Assembly: GCA_937925515.1 (NCBI GenBank)
Contig: CALALP010000046.1
Span: forward strand, 1 to 31,197
Length of the DNA stretch: 31,197 nt
Direction of reading: 5' to 3'
DNA from: an uncultured Lachnoanaerobaculum sp.
Lineage (GTDB): Bacteria > Bacillota > Clostridia > Lachnospirales > Lachnospiraceae
Positions within the stretch are counted from its first letter, which is position 1. The number at the start of each line of letters is the position of its first letter. This document shows positions 24,832 through 31,197 of this stretch, piece after piece. The translations under genes and the position numbers were made by a program. The notes under the pieces are model-generated. The model saw nothing but the letters and a program-made list of their open reading frames with translations, ran no database searches and was not told the DNA's origin.

Positions 24832-25000
24832 TACTTTTGTAAAAAATATTTTATTTGGCAACCATTATGTCTGAGCTTTACCACAAGTCAAACTTTTTTC
24901 TTGAAAAATTATCAATCTTCCATTTGACAAACTTTTTTATTTATTTTAGCTCCAATATGCATTATAATAGACCTAATATTTGAAAAAAAGGAGATATAAA

Positions 25001-26098
25001 ATGAAATTAGGTATTGTGGGGCTTCCAAATGTAGGTAAAAGCACACTTTTTAATTCGCTTACAAAAGCAGGAGCAACTGCTGCAAACTTCCCATTTTGTA
25101 CAATAGATCCAAATGTTGGAGTTGTGGCAGTTCCTGATAAAAGACTGAAACTTTTAGGTGATCTTTATAAATCTAAAAAAGTAACCCCGGCAGTTATTGA
25201 CTTTGTAGATATCGCAGGGCTTGTAAAAGGTGCAAGTAAGGGCGAGGGGCTTGGAAATCAGTTCCTTTCTAACATAAGAGAATGTGATGCAATAGTTCAT
25301 GTAGTAAGATGTTTTGAAGATACAAATGTAATTCATGTTGACGGAAATGTTGATCCTATAAGAGATATTGAAACTATCAATCTTGAACTTATCTTTTCAG
25401 ACCTTGAGATACTTGAAAGAAGAATAGCCAAAACTTCAAAGGCGGCAAATAATGATAAGGCATTAAAAAAGGAACTTGAAATTTTAAAGGCATTAAAAGA
25501 AATTCTTGAAAGTGGCAAGCCTGCAAGTAGCTATGAAAGTGATGATGAGGAAACATTGTCATTTGTAAAGAGCATAGGGCTTATAACTTCAATGCCTGTA
25601 ATTTTTGCAGCAAATGTTTCTGAAGATGATTTAAGTGATGAGGGAGATTCAAATGCTTATGTACAAAAGGTAAAAGAATATGCTAAGGAAACTTCCTCAA
25701 AAGTATTTGTAGTATCAGCTAAAATCGAGGAAGAAATATCACAACTTGAAGATTCTGAAAAAGAGGAATATCTTGAGGCACTTGGAATCAAAGAATCAGG
25801 TCTTGATAAACTTATAAAAGCAAGCTATGACTTGCTTGGACTTTTAAGTTATCTTACTTCCGGAGAAGATGAAACAAGGGCTTGGACTATCAAAAAAGGA
25901 ACTAAAGCTCCTCAAGCAGCAGGAAAAATTCATTCAGATTTTGAACGTGGTTTTATAAAGGCAGAGGTAATAAACTATCAAGATTTGCTTGATTGTGGCT
26001 CAAGTGCAGTTGCTAAAGAAAAAGGGCTTATGCGACTTGAGGGCAAAGATTATGTAGTTAAAGACGGAGATGTAATACTCTTTAGATTTAATGTATAG
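25001..26098 (+). CDS. ychF: redox-regulated ATPase YchF (OLA1 family)
   Basis: Ribosome-associated P-loop NTPase of the Obg-related family that prefers ATP to GTP. Its 365 aa match the family. Seen: G1 GLPNVGKST (7-15), G3 DIAGLVKGASKGEGLGNQFL, NVSEDDL in the G4 position (the departure from NKxD that explains ATP use), a helical coiled-coil insert around residues 130-200, and a C-terminal TGS domain (TSGEDETRAW to DVILFRFNV). I chose the ATG at 25001 (MKLGIVG) because AGGAG lies seven bases upstream; an in-frame TTG at 24980 precedes that site. TATAAT at 24963-24968 may be the -10 box, with only a weak -35. It is the only complete plus-strand gene and separates the CRISPR remnant from the metabolic genes. 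Confidence 0.97.
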   Translation: MKLGIVGLPNVGKSTLFNSLTKAGATAANFPFCTIDPNVGVVAVPDKRLKLLGDLYKSKKVTPAVIDFVDIAGLVKGASKGEGLGNQFLSNIRECDAIVHVVRCFEDTNVIHVDGNVDPIRDIETINLELIFSDLEILERRIAKTSKAANNDKALKKELEILKALKEILESGKPASSYESDDEETLSFVKSIGLITSMPVIFAANVSEDDLSDEGDSNAYVQKVKEYAKETSSKVFVVSAKIEEEISQLEDSEKEEYLEALGIKESGLDKLIKASYDLLGLLSYLTSGEDETRAWTIKKGTKAPQAAGKIHSDFERGFIKAEVINYQDLLDCGSSAVAKEKGLMRLEGKDYVVKDGDVILFRFNV

Positions 26099-26136
26099 AC
26101 TTAGAATGTGTAGCTGTTGCAAAATATCTATATGTA

Positions 26137-26169
26137 TGGGATTTGTCCCCTTATGGGGGGCAAATCCCA
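26137..26169. terminator. strong stem-loop between convergent ychF and glnN
   Basis: TGGGATTTG-T-CCCC (26137-26150), loop TTAT, and GGGG-GG-CAAATCCCA (26155-26169) pair over about 13-14 bp with one bulge. It lies 38 bases after the ychF stop and 113 after that of glnN. Neither side has a long U tract, so efficiency is uncertain. Shape and convergent placement suggest a shared terminator. Confidence 0.6.
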
Positions 26170-26281
26170 CATAATAATGAATAAATAAACTAGTTGTTTT
26201 CCAATAGAGAACAACAAAGTCAACTATTCATAAAACTTAACTATTCAACATTTCCAATAAAAAATATCTAACTAATTTAGT

Positions 26282-28396
26282 TTACACTTCAAAAATCATA
26301 TCCCCATAACTTGGCATAGGCCACATATCCTTATCAACTATCATTTCAAGTCTATCTATTGGTTCTCTAAGTTTGGTCATTACCTTAGTTACTTCATCAT
26401 GATAGACTTCTGCTCTTTTTTTTGCCTCTTTTATATTGCTTGCATAATCATTTACCTTGATAAGTCTTTCCATAGCCTCCTCAGCTTCTGAAAGTAAATC
26501 AGAACATTCGTTTAAAAGCTTTGTTTGAACTCTTATATTGGCAGTGGGGAGTGCTTTTCTTACGGAATTTATTGAGTTTGCAAGTCTTGTTATATAATGA
26601 ATTACAGCAGGGATAATAGACTTTGTAGCGACATCTATCATAGTCCTTGCCTCTATATTTATAACCTTGGAATATGATTCATACTCAATTTCAGCCCTTG
26701 AAATAAGTTCTGCTCTTGTAAATACCTTAAAACTTTCAAATAATTTTACAGACCTTTCACTTACAAGTGCAGGTATTGCATCTACCATTGAACGATTATT
26801 TGAAAGTCCACGTCTTTTAGCCTCTTCCACCCACTCATCGGAGTATCCATTCCCATTAAATATTATTCTTTTATGCTTAATGAGAAGTTCCTTAACCATA
26901 TCATGTACTGCCATAAAGAAATCTTTGGAATTTTCAAGTTCATCTGCCGCCTCTTTAAAGCTTTCTGCAACTATAGTATTTAAGACTAAATTCGGAGAGG
27001 CTATTGAATCAGAAGAACCTACCATACGAAATTCAAATTTATTATTTGTAAATGCAAATGGAGAGGTTCTATTTCTGTCAGTTGCATCTTTTTCAAAATC
27101 AGGTAATACTGCAACTCCTGTATGAAGTTTACCACCCTTAATAGAATGTGTTGCCTCTCCTGTAGAACAAAGTTGCTCTACCACGTCCTCAAGTTGTTCT
27201 CCTAAAAATACCGATATTATGGCAGGGGGTGCCTCACTTGCTCCAAGTCTATGGTCATTTCCTGCTACTGAGGCTGAATGTCTAAGTAAGTCGGCATGCT
27301 TATCAACTGCTTTAAGTATACAGGCAAGAACTAATAAGAATTGTATGTTTTCATGTGGAGTATCCCCCGGATTTAAAAGATTTATTCCGTCATCAGTAGT
27401 AAGCGACCAATTATTATGTTTTCCTGAGCCATTGACCCCTGCAAAGGGTTTTTCATGAAGTAAACAAGTAAGCCCATGCCTACCTGCAACCTTTTTCATT
27501 GTTTCCATAATAAGTTGATTATGGTCTGTTGCTACATTTACCTGTTCATAAACAGGTGCTAGTTCATGTTGCCCCGGAGCAACCTCATTATGCTGTGTTT
27601 TTGCAGGAACTCCAAGTTTCCAAAGTTCATGGTTTATATCATTCATATAAGCTGCAACTCTTTCCCTAATAGTTCCATAGTAATGGTCATCAAGTTCCTG
27701 ACCTTTAGGAGGTTTTGCTCCAAAAAGAGTTCTACCTGTATAGATAAGATCCTTTCTCTTAAGATAATTTTCCTTATCTATAATAAAATACTCCTGTTCA
27801 GCCCCTACTGAGGGAATAACTTTTTTTGATGTAGTATTTCCAAATAGTTTTATAATTCGTATTGCCTGTTCATCAATCGCTTGCATTGACTTAAGCAAAG
27901 GAGTTTTTTTATCAAGTGCCTCTCCATTGTATGAGCAAAATGCAGTCGGTATATACAATGTAACTCCTAAAGCGTCTTCTCTTATAAATGCCGGAGATGT
28001 GCAATCCCATGCAGTATAACCTCTTGCCTCAAATGTTGCCCTTAGACCACCTGACGGAAAACTTGAGGCATCTGATTCTCCCTTTATAAGTTCTTTTGCA
28101 GAAAACTCCATTATAACTTTTCCGTCTTTTGGTGCAGTTATAAATGAATCATGCTTTTCAGCTGTAACTCCTGTAAGTGGCTGAAACCAATGTGTAAAAT
28201 GTGTTGCTCCTTTTGATAATGCCCACTCTTTAACTGCATGTGCAACCACTTCTGCAAGCATGGGGTCAAGTTCCTGCCCCTCTTCAATAGTCTTTTTTAG
28301 CTTTTTATAAACATTCTTCGGTAAATATTTTTGCATTGCAGCATCATTAAAAACATTACAACCAAAAAAATCAGGAATATTTTGTATATCGCTCAT
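26282..28396 (-). CDS. glnN: glutamine synthetase type III
   Basis: ATP-dependent synthesis of glutamine from glutamate and ammonium; dodecameric, cytosolic. The 704-aa length is typical of GSIII and far above the ~450 of GSI. Motifs seen: IPSVGAEQEYFIIDKE (metal-binding Glu), HNEVAPGQHELAPVYEQVN, a KPFAGVNGSGKHNNWSL block (the GS ATP/glutamate site), and EAPPAIISVFLGEQLE. The N-terminus (NIPDFFGCNVFNDAAMQKYL) is also that of GSIII. The ATG at 28396 is preceded by AGGAG. It has a separate promoter region with palindromes at 28481-28513, and no GlnR-type TGTNA-N7-TNACA site was seen. GSIII is common in Lachnospiraceae and Bacteroidetes. Confidence 0.96.
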   Translation of the reverse strand: MSDIQNIPDFFGCNVFNDAAMQKYLPKNVYKKLKKTIEEGQELDPMLAEVVAHAVKEWALSKGATHFTHWFQPLTGVTAEKHDSFITAPKDGKVIMEFSAKELIKGESDASSFPSGGLRATFEARGYTAWDCTSPAFIREDALGVTLYIPTAFCSYNGEALDKKTPLLKSMQAIDEQAIRIIKLFGNTTSKKVIPSVGAEQEYFIIDKENYLKRKDLIYTGRTLFGAKPPKGQELDDHYYGTIRERVAAYMNDINHELWKLGVPAKTQHNEVAPGQHELAPVYEQVNVATDHNQLIMETMKKVAGRHGLTCLLHEKPFAGVNGSGKHNNWSLTTDDGINLLNPGDTPHENIQFLLVLACILKAVDKHADLLRHSASVAGNDHRLGASEAPPAIISVFLGEQLEDVVEQLCSTGEATHSIKGGKLHTGVAVLPDFEKDATDRNRTSPFAFTNNKFEFRMVGSSDSIASPNLVLNTIVAESFKEAADELENSKDFFMAVHDMVKELLIKHKRIIFNGNGYSDEWVEEAKRRGLSNNRSMVDAIPALVSERSVKLFESFKVFTRAELISRAEIEYESYSKVINIEARTMIDVATKSIIPAVIHYITRLANSINSVRKALPTANIRVQTKLLNECSDLLSEAEEAMERLIKVNDYASNIKEAKKRAEVYHDEVTKVMTKLREPIDRLEMIVDKDMWPMPSYGDMIFEV

Positions 28397-28459
28397 CTGC
28401 TCTCCTCTATTATTTAAAGTAAATCGGCTATATCTTCTATTTCTTTTGTATATGAAAAT

Positions 28460-28513
28460 ATAATAGCCATAAACGCAACTATGGTATTCCTACCATAAAG
28501 GTCAGAATACCAT
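28460..28513 (-). promoter_or_regulatory. glnN promoter region with nested palindromes
   Basis: ATGGTATTC (28481-28489) and GAATACCAT (28505-28513) form a perfect 9-bp inverted repeat, and ATGGTA-TTCC-TACCAT (28481-28496) a second, overlapping palindrome, giving three related half-sites. A possible -10 TATTAT lies at 28460-28465 on the minus strand; its -35 would fall on the palindrome and is non-consensus, as expected for an activator-dependent or repressed promoter. If transcription starts further upstream, the repeats could instead form competing RNA stems. Confidence 0.45.
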
Positions 28514-28578
28514 AACAATTCTAAAACATATAAATTATTAATGCAATAATTACTTTTACAATATCATGACAAACACAC

Positions 28579-28617
28579 ATATCTGAATTATCCCCTAAGG
28601 GAAGATAATTCAGATAT
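28579..28617. terminator. stem-loop after fba
   Basis: ATATCTGAATTATC (28579-28592) and its exact complement (28604-28617) form a 14-bp stem, with CCC-TAA-GGG pairing inside. It begins 17 bases after the fba stop on the minus strand. The U tract is poor (TGTGTGTTTGT). It probably separates fba from the glnN promoter. Confidence 0.6.
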
Positions 28618-28634
28618 ATGATTAACTACAAAAA

Positions 28635-29498
28635 TTATGCTTTGCCTGCTGAACCAAATAACTCAATCTTTTCACGAACCTTAGCCATAATTGCCTCAGT
28701 ACCCGGTTTTAAGATATTTCTAGGGTCAAATCCCTTACCTACCTTATCCTTGCCCTCTTCAAAATACTTTCTTGTAGCCTCTTGGAATGACCATTGACAT
28801 TCTGTATTTACATTAATCTTAGCAACTCCAAGTGATATAGCCTTTTTAATCATATCTGCCGGAATACCTGTACCACCATGTAAAACTAAAGGCATATCTC
28901 CAACTTTCTCTTTAATTTTTGCAAGAGCATCAAAGTCAAGACCTTTCCAGTTCTCAGGGTATCTTCCATGGATATTTCCAATGCCTGCTGCAAGTAAATC
29001 AATTCCTAAATCTGCAATCTTCTTGCACTCATCAGGGTCAGCGATTTCGCCTGCACCAATAACTCCGTCTTCCTCTCCTCCAATAGAGCCAACCTCAGCC
29101 TCTATTGAAACTCCAAGCTTATGTGCCGCTCCTACAAGCTCTTTTGTCTTTTCCAAGTTCTCCTCTAATGAAAGATGTGAACCGTCAAACATTATAGATG
29201 AAAAACCTGCCTCAAGACATTTATAGCAACCATTATAAGTACCATGGTCAAGATGAAGTGCAACAGGAACTTGAACATCTAACTCTTCAATCATTCCTTT
29301 AACCATGCCTACAATAGTCTTATAACCTGTCATATATTTTCCCGCACCCTCGGAAACTCCCAAAATAACAGGTGAATTTAATTCCTTTGCAACAGTAAGT
29401 ATAGCCTTTGTCCATTCAAGGTTATTGATATTAAAATGACCTACTGCATAATGACCCTCTACTGCTTTCTTAAGCATTTCGCTTGCTGAAACTAACAT
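28635..29498 (-). CDS. fba: class II fructose-1,6-bisphosphate aldolase
   Basis: Zinc-dependent glycolytic enzyme that splits fructose-1,6-bisphosphate to dihydroxyacetone phosphate and glyceraldehyde-3-phosphate. The 287 aa include the catalytic Asp and zinc His in ALHLDHG (D84, H85), EAEVGSIGGEEDG, the second zinc His in GIGNIHGRYP and the third in PLVLHGGTG, followed by the phosphate-binding loop and INVNTE. Related tagatose-bisphosphate aldolases share these motifs, but the length and motifs fit the common clostridial Fba. The ATG at 29498 has AGGAGG six bases upstream; a longer frame from 29543 lacks one. It lies 67 bases after thrC, with a stem-loop terminator behind it. Confidence 0.93.
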   Translation of the reverse strand: MLVSASEMLKKAVEGHYAVGHFNINNLEWTKAILTVAKELNSPVILGVSEGAGKYMTGYKTIVGMVKGMIEELDVQVPVALHLDHGTYNGCYKCLEAGFSSIMFDGSHLSLEENLEKTKELVGAAHKLGVSIEAEVGSIGGEEDGVIGAGEIADPDECKKIADLGIDLLAAGIGNIHGRYPENWKGLDFDALAKIKEKVGDMPLVLHGGTGIPADMIKKAISLGVAKINVNTECQWSFQEATRKYFEEGKDKVGKGFDPRNILKPGTEAIMAKVREKIELFGSAGKA

Positions 29499-29565
29499 AA
29501 TAAACCTCCTATAATAAAATTGATTAAACTTAAATGTTACCAACTTCTATTTCTTACTTATTGTA

Positions 29566-31056
29566 CTATATTTTTAAAATTTCTGCCACTGTTGTTTTCA
29601 TATTATCTATATCACATTCAAGATTATGTAATATCTTAGTATTTTTTACCTCATTTACAGCCCTCGGAACTTCTACATTTGAACTCTTTTCTAATAAATC
29701 AATAGACTCCCACTCTCCCAGGCTTAAATTTTCTTTTGAAATAGCTTTCATTACACTTACTGAAAATTTATAAGGGCTTGCAGTAGATGCTATAATTGTC
29801 TTGGTTTTATCATTACTTTCTTTTCTATATTTTTCATATACACAAAAAGCAACTCCTGTATGTGTATCTATAACATAGCCTGTATCCTCATAAAGCTTTC
29901 TTATTGCTTTAAAGTTTTCAGTTTCAGTTGCATATCCCCCCTCAAAATCAGACATAAATTCTTTCATTTTATCACTTATTTCATAAAAACCATTTTGTGC
30001 TAAACCTTTCATAAGTTCTAAAGTCTTTACACTATCCATATCACAACTAAGATAAATGAGTCTTTCAAGATTACTTGATATAAGTATATCCATTGACGGA
30101 GAGGTTGTTAGAATAAAATCTCTATTCTTATCATATCTGCCTGTTTTAAAGAAATCATATAAAACCTTATTTTCATTTGAGGCACATATAAGCTTTTTTA
30201 TAGGTAAGCCCATAAGCTTTGCAAACTTAGCGGCAAGTATATTTCCAAAATTTCCAGTAGGAACACATACATTTATCTCTTCATTTTGGGCTATTTCATT
30301 TTCCTCTAAAAGTTTTACATAGCCATACACATAATAAACAATTTGTGGTACAAGTCTACCTATGTTTATAGAATTGGCACTTGAAAGCCATATCCCTTTT
30401 GAATTAAGTTCATTTTCAAATGCTTTATCATTAAAAATATTTTTTACTCCTGTTTGTGCATCATCAAAATTGCCATGAACTGCCACTACATGAGTGTTAT
30501 TTCCTTTTTGAGTTATCATTTGCAATCTTTGAAACTCGCTTACTCCACCCTTTGGATAAAATACTATGATTGCAGTATTTTTAATGTCTGCAAAACCTGC
30601 CATAGCCGCTTTTCCGGTGTCGCCACTTGTAGCTGTTAAAATTACTATCTTCTTATCAAGTCCATTTTTTTTAGCGACAGTAGTCATAAGATGAGGCAAT
30701 ATTGAAAGTGCCATATCTTTAAATGCAATAGTATTTCCATGAAATAACTCTAAATAATAAGCATTATCTGCCTTTACAAGTGGAACTATCTCCTCAGTAT
30801 CAAATTTAGAATCATAAGCATTTTCAATGCAACTTTGAAGTTCTTCTTTTGTAAAGTCAGTAAAAAAAAGTTTCATTATCTCATAGGCAACTTCTTTATA
30901 GCTTTTGCCTATCAAATCTTTAATATTAAAGTCAAACTTTGGGATAACATTAGGCATAAAAAGCCCTCCGTCATCTGCAAGCCCCTTTAATATGGCAAGT
31001 GAGGCAATAATATTTTCCTCACCCCCTCTTGTCCTTTTATATGTGATTTCTTTCAT
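29566..31056 (-). CDS. thrC: threonine synthase
   Basis: Pyridoxal-phosphate enzyme that converts O-phosphohomoserine to threonine, the last step of the pathway. Its 496 aa fit the longer, fungal/gamma-proteobacterial-type class. The PLP lysine is K113 in HGNTIAFKDMALS, the phosphate loop is TATSGDTGKAA, and the motif PTGNFGNILAA is present. The N-terminus (YKRTRG with LADDGGLFMP) is typical. The ATG at 31056 is preceded by GGGAG. The 67-base gap to fba holds no obvious terminator, so part of the fba message may come from here. No other threonine-pathway gene is visible. Confidence 0.96.
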   Translation of the reverse strand: MKEITYKRTRGGEENIIASLAILKGLADDGGLFMPNVIPKFDFNIKDLIGKSYKEVAYEIMKLFFTDFTKEELQSCIENAYDSKFDTEEIVPLVKADNAYYLELFHGNTIAFKDMALSILPHLMTTVAKKNGLDKKIVILTATSGDTGKAAMAGFADIKNTAIIVFYPKGGVSEFQRLQMITQKGNNTHVVAVHGNFDDAQTGVKNIFNDKAFENELNSKGIWLSSANSINIGRLVPQIVYYVYGYVKLLEENEIAQNEEINVCVPTGNFGNILAAKFAKLMGLPIKKLICASNENKVLYDFFKTGRYDKNRDFILTTSPSMDILISSNLERLIYLSCDMDSVKTLELMKGLAQNGFYEISDKMKEFMSDFEGGYATETENFKAIRKLYEDTGYVIDTHTGVAFCVYEKYRKESNDKTKTIIASTASPYKFSVSVMKAISKENLSLGEWESIDLLEKSSNVEVPRAVNEVKNTKILHNLECDIDNMKTTVAEILKI

Positions 31057-31168
31057 ATAAATTCTCCCTTATATGTTCATTATTTGTTTAAATGTAATAA
31101 CAAATAAATAATAGCACACAAAATATAAAAATAAAAGCAGAGTAGTAAATCTTATTTTATGTTTAAGG

Positions 31169-31197
31169 GGGTTTCCTCGCCGACGGCGAGGAAACCC
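31169..31197. terminator. perfect GC-rich hairpin at the window edge
   Basis: GGGTTTCCTCGCC (31169-31181) and GGCGAGGAAACCC (31185-31197) form a 13-bp perfect stem with loop GAC, far more GC-rich than its surroundings. The window ends at the last paired base, so a plus-side T-run cannot be checked. On the minus strand only CCTTAAAC follows. It is probably the terminator of a gene to the right; thrC begins 113 bases further left. Bases 31057-31168 are otherwise featureless AT-rich upstream sequence of thrC. Confidence 0.5.

Noticed and set aside
23206..24861. Mobile element explaining the CRISPR fossil and the operon (insertion sequence, integrase, attachment sites)
   Set aside because: No transposase, integrase, tRNA gene or matching terminal repeats were found; the remnants can be explained by deletion alone.
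24880..24940. Direct repeat of CAAACTTTTTT, two copies 39 bases apart before ychF, and a TTGACA at 24924-24929
   Set aside because: The repeat is short and T-rich, likely chance. The TTGACA has no -10 box at a usable spacing.
26667..27125. Plus-strand open frame of 152 codons opposite glnN
   Set aside because: It lies wholly inside the conserved glutamine synthetase gene on the other strand and its product has no recognisable features; a shadow frame.

Overview
This AT-rich window (roughly one-third G+C by eye) looks like chromosome from an anaerobic low-GC Gram-positive bacterium of the Clostridia, most likely Lachnospiraceae. The signs are an anaerobe-type hydroxylamine reductase (hybrid-cluster protein), a type III glutamine synthetase, the ecfA1-ecfA2-ecfT-truA gene order, class II aldolase, AGGAG-type ribosome binding sites before nearly every gene, and remains of a subtype I-C CRISPR-Cas locus. 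Genus is not determined. All genes read on the minus strand except ychF and a possible gene end at the extreme left.

Layout, left to right: (1) 1-334, possible 3' end of a plus-strand gene, a strong stem-loop and the hcp terminator; (2) hcp, 335-2002, with operator-like palindromes upstream; (3) 2295-5619, truA, ecfT, ecfA2 and ecfA1, the energising module of ECF vitamin/metal transporters plus a tRNA pseudouridine synthase, with a near-consensus promoter at 5700-5728; (4) 5794-23205, a tightly packed ten-gene operon; (5) 23206-24861, a CRISPR-Cas fossil (one I-C repeat, a leader, a chimeric Cas3-HD::Cas2 reading frame), tiny ORFs and an orphan HicB antitoxin; (6) ychF on the plus strand; (7) glnN, fba and thrC, ordinary metabolism; (8) a perfect GC-rich hairpin at the right edge.

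The ten-gene operon is the most interesting part. In order of transcription it encodes: a secreted/membrane-anchored von Willebrand A (vWA) protein; a 1276-aa tubulin/FtsZ-like protein ending in two nearly identical zinc ribbons; a 629-aa protein and a 216-aa beta-rich protein that I do not recognise; a P-loop GTPase with a zinc ribbon apparently split across its N-terminal region; a 794-aa protein resembling the GTPase-associated GAP1-type adaptor; a protein with a degenerate YegI-like kinase fold; a soluble-plus-membrane protein with Sel1-like repeats; a protein of about 14 membrane segments; and a pure Sel1-repeat protein. The genes are separated by at most 27 bases or overlap, and a sigma-A type promoter (TGGACT-N17-TATAAT, 23253-23281) lies just before the first. 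The set resembles the NTP-dependent, GTPase-centred conflict (defence/signalling) systems described by comparative genomics. The exact combination, with a tubulin polymer candidate, a membrane vWA protein, a pseudokinase and a multi-pass membrane protein, looks like a distinct membrane-linked version. No nuclease or other obvious killing effector is visible, so a defence role is inference.

The CRISPR remnant lies directly upstream of this operon. An open frame joins the start of Cas3 (HD domain) to the last three-quarters of Cas2 in frame, and the junction lies inside a perfect 8-bp inverted repeat. About 210 bases further on lies a single 32-bp I-C repeat. This is what would remain if the body of the cas operon had been deleted and the array had collapsed to one repeat.
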